Part shown: positions 33,100 through 35,962 of the stretch, piece after piece
Numbering within the stretch: the first letter of the stretch is position 1
Layout: each line of letters opens with the position of its first letter
Program-made: the position numbers and the translations under genes
Notes under the pieces: generated by a model
The model's database searches: none
What the model saw: only the letters and a program-made list of their open reading frames with translations
What the model was told of the DNA's origin: nothing
DNA from: Bacillota bacterium
Lineage (GTDB): Bacteria; Bacillota; Dethiobacteria; Dethiobacterales; Dethiobacteraceae
Reading direction: 5' to 3'
Length of the DNA: 35,962 nucleotides
Assembly (NCBI GenBank): GCA_012800795.1
Contig: JAAZIQ010000017.1
Span: 1-35,962, forward strand

Positions 33100-33431
33100 C
33101 CATTTGAGGTAGAGATAACCCCTGCATGTATGGTATACTGGCTATACCATTTCTGCGCAGGAAATTCCTACCGTTGCTTATGTCTGGGATGATATTACGG
33201 TAATCGCGGCTGAAAAGAGCTAATTTGGAATGTGACAAGGAACCGTCCCCTGTTACACTTTAGCTGAGGAGGAAATAGCACGGTTAAAAGATGAAGTGTA
33301 ATCAAGGGTGTATTATTGATTGAATTTATGGTACAATTAACTTGGTTTCATCAGGAGCTATATTTCTAGGCATATTGATACCACTTACTGCATTATTTAA
33401 TAGTGATTTCTAAAAGAAAGGTGGTAAGGAA

Positions 33432-33656
33432 GTGAAAAAAGACAGTATTTTTATGCAGGCAATGAGGATAAAAGAGGGACAAACCAGTTTTATTATTGCA
33501 GTTGTTTCTACTGTAGCACTATTTCCCCTGGGCAAATTTCTAGGTGATTCTCATTTTGGCTTTTTTATTATGCTTGCTGTTTCCATGGTATCTCTTTCAG
33601 CTGCACAGCAATTTGCCCGTATACTCGTAGCAATCAGAGATAGTCAGAATAAATAA
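33432..33656 (+). CDS. Small two-helix membrane protein
   Basis: The 74-residue protein has two membrane helices (about 19-36 and 42-58) after a short basic N-terminus. I do not recognise it. The start is GTG at 33432 behind GGTGGTAAGGAA. A terminator follows. The upstream gap 33100-33431 holds no gene that I can support; at 33239 it has GGAACCGTCCCCTGTTACAC, of the sort found near REP-type repeats. Confidence 0.6.
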   Translation: MKKDSIFMQAMRIKEGQTSFIIAVVSTVALFPLGKFLGDSHFGFFIMLAVSMVSLSAAQQFARILVAIRDSQNK

Positions 33657-33663
33657 TTTTTGA

Positions 33664-33693
33664 AAAAAATTCCGTCCATGGGACGGTTTTTTG
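33664..33693 (+). terminator. Terminator after the small membrane protein gene
   Basis: CCGTCC and GGACGG around ATG form a short stem, preceded by A and followed by six T. Confidence 0.8.
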
Positions 33694-33781
33694 TTTAGTG
33701 ATCTTTTTAAAGTACGAGTATTAAGTATAATATCTGCGGTAAGACGAACAATAAAAAAAACAATAGGGGGTTAAGAATAAT

Positions 33782-33946
33782 TTGGCTGATCAATTTACGG
33801 TAGGCAACTTAAAAGTAACAAAATTAGTGGATCAGGCGCAGATTGATGCTTTTGTGGCAGCACTGCCGCCAGAAAAGAAAGTGGATGTAAAAGATGTGAT
33901 TGTGGCACTACATGAAAATGGTCTTATTAATATTGAAGAAATTTAA
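33782..33946 (+). CDS. Small 54-residue protein of unknown function
   Basis: A TTG at 33782 opens a 54-codon frame: it starts LADQFTVGNLKVTKLVDQ and ends VALHENGLINIEEI. AGGGGG lies about 12 bases upstream, a little far. TATAAT lies at 33728. Codon use resembles the real genes, and a clean terminator follows the stop at once, so I take it as a small monocistronic gene. Nothing in it suggests a function; the composition is that of a soluble helical protein. Confidence 0.55.
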   Translation: MADQFTVGNLKVTKLVDQAQIDAFVAALPPEKKVDVKDVIVALHENGLINIEEI

Positions 33947-33975
33947 AAGAGATGCGCGCTGCATCTCTTTTAGTT
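33945..33975 (+). terminator. Terminator of the 54-residue gene
   Basis: AAAAGAGATGC pairs with GCATCTCTTTT around GCGCT, 11 perfect pairs with a short T tail. Confidence 0.85.
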
Positions 33976-34077
33976 TAAGATAATTTTAAGCAAATTTATT
34001 TAGGTAAGCTTTTGGACATTTATGGATGAATGCTTTATTATTAATTTGTATGAGGTAAGTATGGGGGAGGGAACATT

Positions 34078-34458
34078 ATGTTCTTTTTCTTTATTTTTGG
34101 GGTGTCATCAAAACAGGAAAAACTGGATTTTAATCAGCCAGCCATCTGCCGGCAGTGCGGTAGATATGGCTCTTATGAAGTTTTTATGGAGTATACTTAT
34201 TTTAGCTTGTTTTTTATTCCTCTTTTTAAATGGAACAAAAAATACTTTGTCAGAACAAGCTGCTGCGGCAGCCTTTATAGCATTGATGCAGAATTGGGAA
34301 ACCGTATAGCAAGGGGAGAGACTGTCACATTAACGGAAGAGGATTTACATTTGATACGTTCTGGTAGCTACCGGCACTTAAAAAGATGTGCCAACTGTGG
34401 TTATGAAACCTACGAAGATTTTCAGTATTGTCCTAAATGTGCCAATCCCCTTAATTAA
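34078..34458 (+). CDS. Zinc-ribbon protein with a hydrophobic start
   Basis: The 126-residue protein opens with a hydrophobic MFFFFIFGV and has a first Cys pair CRQCG (about residue 24), a hydrophobic stretch YTYFSLFFIPLFKW (about 40-52), a CC pair and a C-terminal zinc ribbon with CANCG (104-108) and CPKCANPL (118-125). Zinc-ribbon proteins of this layout are common in Clostridia; function is unknown. AGGGAACATT lies before the ATG. It is 39 bases upstream of the methyltransferase gene and may be co-transcribed with it. Confidence 0.75.
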   Translation: MFFFFIFGVSSKQEKLDFNQPAICRQCGRYGSYEVFMEYTYFSLFFIPLFKWNKKYFVRTSCCGSLYSIDAELGNRIARGETVTLTEEDLHLIRSGSYRHLKRCANCGYETYEDFQYCPKCANPLN

Positions 34459-34497
34459 GTTGCTTTGTTAAAGAGACTTTCAGGAAAGAGGAAACTT

Positions 34498-35874
34498 ATG
34501 AAGATAAAAAAGGAGATTCCTGTTTTTAAAGGACAGCAGCTGGAAATAGTGATAGATGGGCTTAATCACCAGGGTGAAGGTGTGGGACGCCACGAAGAGT
34601 TTACCGTTTTTGTGCCCCAGGCGCTTCCTGGTGATAAAGTTATTGCCCGGGTTATCTCTGTGCAGAAAAGTTATGCCCGGGCACTGGTGGAAAAACTGCT
34701 AAATACTTCACCACAGCGGGTAGTAGCGGTTTGTGAGCATTTTGGCCAATGCGGCGGCTGCCAGTTACAGCATCTTGATTACGCAGAACAATTAAAATAT
34801 AAACAAAGGGTTGTTTACGATGCGCTAAAGCGCATTGGCGGGCTCGATGTGACTGTTTTGCCGACCATTGGGATGGCTAATCCCTGGCACTACCGCAATA
34901 AAGCCCAAGTGCCAATCGGTATGAGCAGTGGCAAAGTGCAGGCCGGTTTTTTTGAGAAGGGCAGCCACAAAATTGTTGATCTAAATAGCTGCCATATTCA
35001 ACATCCCGTCAATGACCAAGTTGTGCATATAGTTCGTAAACAGCTGCAGGAATTAAAAATTCCAATTTACAATGAAAAAGAACATCGGGGTCTAGTACGT
35101 CATATCGTAGCTCGAACTTCTTTTGCCACAGCTGAAGTGCTAGTGACCATAGTTACCAATGGACGTGAACTGCCGCAGGCCCAAAAGCTCATTACAGCGC
35201 TGCGTGCCAACATTAATAATTTAGTAGGCATTGTACAAAGCATTAACACTCGTCGCGTCAATGTCATTCTTGGCGAGGAGGAAAAAACATTATGGGGCCG
35301 ACCTTATTTAATAGAAAAAATAGGTTCTTTAACTTATAGGTTGTCGCCCCGCTCTTTTTTCCAAGTTAATTCGCAGCAAACGGAAATACTTTATCAAAAG
35401 GCTAAAGAGTATGCAGCATTACAGGGACAGGAAATAGTATTTGATCTTTATTGCGGTATTGGCACCATAGCATTGTATGTAGCCGATGCCGCTGCTAAAG
35501 TAGTTGGTGTGGAAATAGTGGAGGCAGCCGTTGAAGACGCTAAACAAAATGCAAAATTAAACGGCATCTCTAATGTAGAGTTTCATGCAGGTGCCGCGGA
35601 AGAACTTGTGCCAAAGCTTTATCAACAGGGCTATAAAGCGGATGTAGTGCTGGTTGACCCACTGCGCAAAGGCTGTGATGAAAAGCTGCTGAAAACAATT
35701 GCTTCTATGCAGCCAGAGCGTCTCGTCTATATTTCCCGTAATCCAGCCACACTGGCACGTGACCTGAAATATTTAACCGCCCATGGCTTCACTGTCGTTA
35801 AAGTGCAGCCGGTGGATATGTTTCCGCATACAGCTCATGTCGAGTGCGTAATGTGGATACAAAAGAAAAAATAG
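34498..35874 (+). CDS. RNA uracil-5-methyltransferase, TrmA/RlmD family (RlmCD type)
   Basis: The 458-residue enzyme methylates uracil C5 in 23S rRNA (in Firmicutes one enzyme, RlmCD, usually does both positions 747 and 1939). It has an N-terminal TRAM domain (IDGLNHQGEGVGRHEEFTVF, VPQALPGDKV), a 4Fe-4S cluster motif (CEHFGQCGGCQ), the SAM motif VFDLYCGIGTIALY, DPLRKGCD and the catalytic cysteine in HTAHVECVM. The start at 34498 follows AAAGAGGAAACTT; the frame opens earlier but with no site. DPLRKG has Leu where Pro is usual, a minor change. A tRNA target cannot be excluded. Confidence 0.9.
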   Translation: MKIKKEIPVFKGQQLEIVIDGLNHQGEGVGRHEEFTVFVPQALPGDKVIARVISVQKSYARALVEKLLNTSPQRVVAVCEHFGQCGGCQLQHLDYAEQLKYKQRVVYDALKRIGGLDVTVLPTIGMANPWHYRNKAQVPIGMSSGKVQAGFFEKGSHKIVDLNSCHIQHPVNDQVVHIVRKQLQELKIPIYNEKEHRGLVRHIVARTSFATAEVLVTIVTNGRELPQAQKLITALRANINNLVGIVQSINTRRVNVILGEEEKTLWGRPYLIEKIGSLTYRLSPRSFFQVNSQQTEILYQKAKEYAALQGQEIVFDLYCGIGTIALYVADAAAKVVGVEIVEAAVEDAKQNAKLNGISNVEFHAGAAEELVPKLYQQGYKADVVLVDPLRKGCDEKLLKTIASMQPERLVYISRNPATLARDLKYLTAHGFTVVKVQPVDMFPHTAHVECVMWIQKKK

Positions 35875-35962
35875 TAGAGATTGCCCATTTTTCAAGGGTT
35901 ACGGAAGCCTACCAGTTTACAAAAAACGGTCCTGATTTTCGCAACAAAGTGCCTGTTTCAGA
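35853..35962 (+). CDS. Start of a gene cut by the window edge
   Basis: A GTG at 35853 opens a frame that runs without stop to the last base (MDTKEKIVEIAHFSRV, then YQFTKNGPDF), overlapping the methyltransferase end by 22 bases. The 36 visible residues look protein-like but do not identify a family. GAGTGCG upstream is a weak ribosome binding site, so the start is uncertain. Confidence 0.4.
   Translation, partial: MDTKEKIVEIAHFSRVTEAYQFTKNGPDFRNKVPVS

Noticed and set aside
1-35962. CRISPR array, tRNA or rRNA genes, intact insertion sequence, prophage
   Set aside because: No regular repeats with spacers, no cloverleaf-like sequence with CCA end, no ribosomal RNA core words and no transposase or integrase frame were seen on reading both strands by eye.

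Overview
The window looks like a chromosomal segment of an anaerobic, probably spore-forming Firmicute of the Clostridia type. This rests on Gram-positive Shine-Dalgarno sites (AGGAGG) before almost every gene, frequent TTG and GTG starts, a T-box leader, two cobalamin riboswitches, clostridial families (DUF4489-like, DUF3231-like, AzlCD, RlmCD-type methyltransferase) and an in-frame UGA in a peroxiredoxin that is best read as selenocysteine. I do not assign a genus.

Layout. 1-1050: ribosomal operon rplM-rpsI with a probable L13 leader and a terminator. 1226-2396: azlC-azlD branched-chain amino acid exporter. 2501-4428: a 7TMR-DISM sensor diguanylate cyclase broken by a one-base frameshift in a T8 tract. 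4469-5836: a small membrane protein and a MetE-like protein. 5914-9768 (minus strand): a putative ferritin-like protein, the RNA ligase RtcB, and a membrane-anchored LysM protein. 10060-11732: two adjacent genes holding three copies of a Cys-rich DUF4489-like domain. 11904-13718: oligoendopeptidase PepF. 13829-15289: cobalamin riboswitch, then cblT-cblS for alpha-ribazole salvage. 15415-16131: Sec-peroxiredoxin with a SECIS-like hairpin. 16295-17278: DUF3231-like protein. 17308-19515: T-box leader (probably tyrosine), then DAHP synthase and prephenate dehydratase. 19594-20913: secreted protein whose membrane anchor is out of frame after an A8 tract. 21005-23007 (minus): FMN azoreductase and CCA-adding enzyme.

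23267-28956 is the accessory part: a small hypothetical gene, a decayed NERD/helicase gene, and a two-gene McrBC-type system with an EVE-like reader domain and a DUF2357/PD-(D/E)XK partner, probably a modification-dependent (type IV) restriction system. After it come a small basic protein and a second cobalamin riboswitch that controls a DUF2325 protein of unknown function, an uncommon pairing. 30919-33099 (minus) is an ABC-2 exporter behind an ArsR regulator whose promoter overlaps an inverted repeat. 33432-35874 holds three small proteins and an RlmCD/TrmA-type RNA uracil methyltransferase; a further gene runs off the right edge.

The most notable items are the selenocysteine peroxiredoxin that lacks the usual resolving cysteine, the B12-controlled DUF2325 gene, the McrBC/EVE locus beside a helicase relic, and two genes broken by the same kind of one-base-short 8-base homopolymer. 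The last may be slippage or phase switching, but under-called homopolymers must be excluded first. I saw no tRNA, rRNA, CRISPR array or intact transposase.
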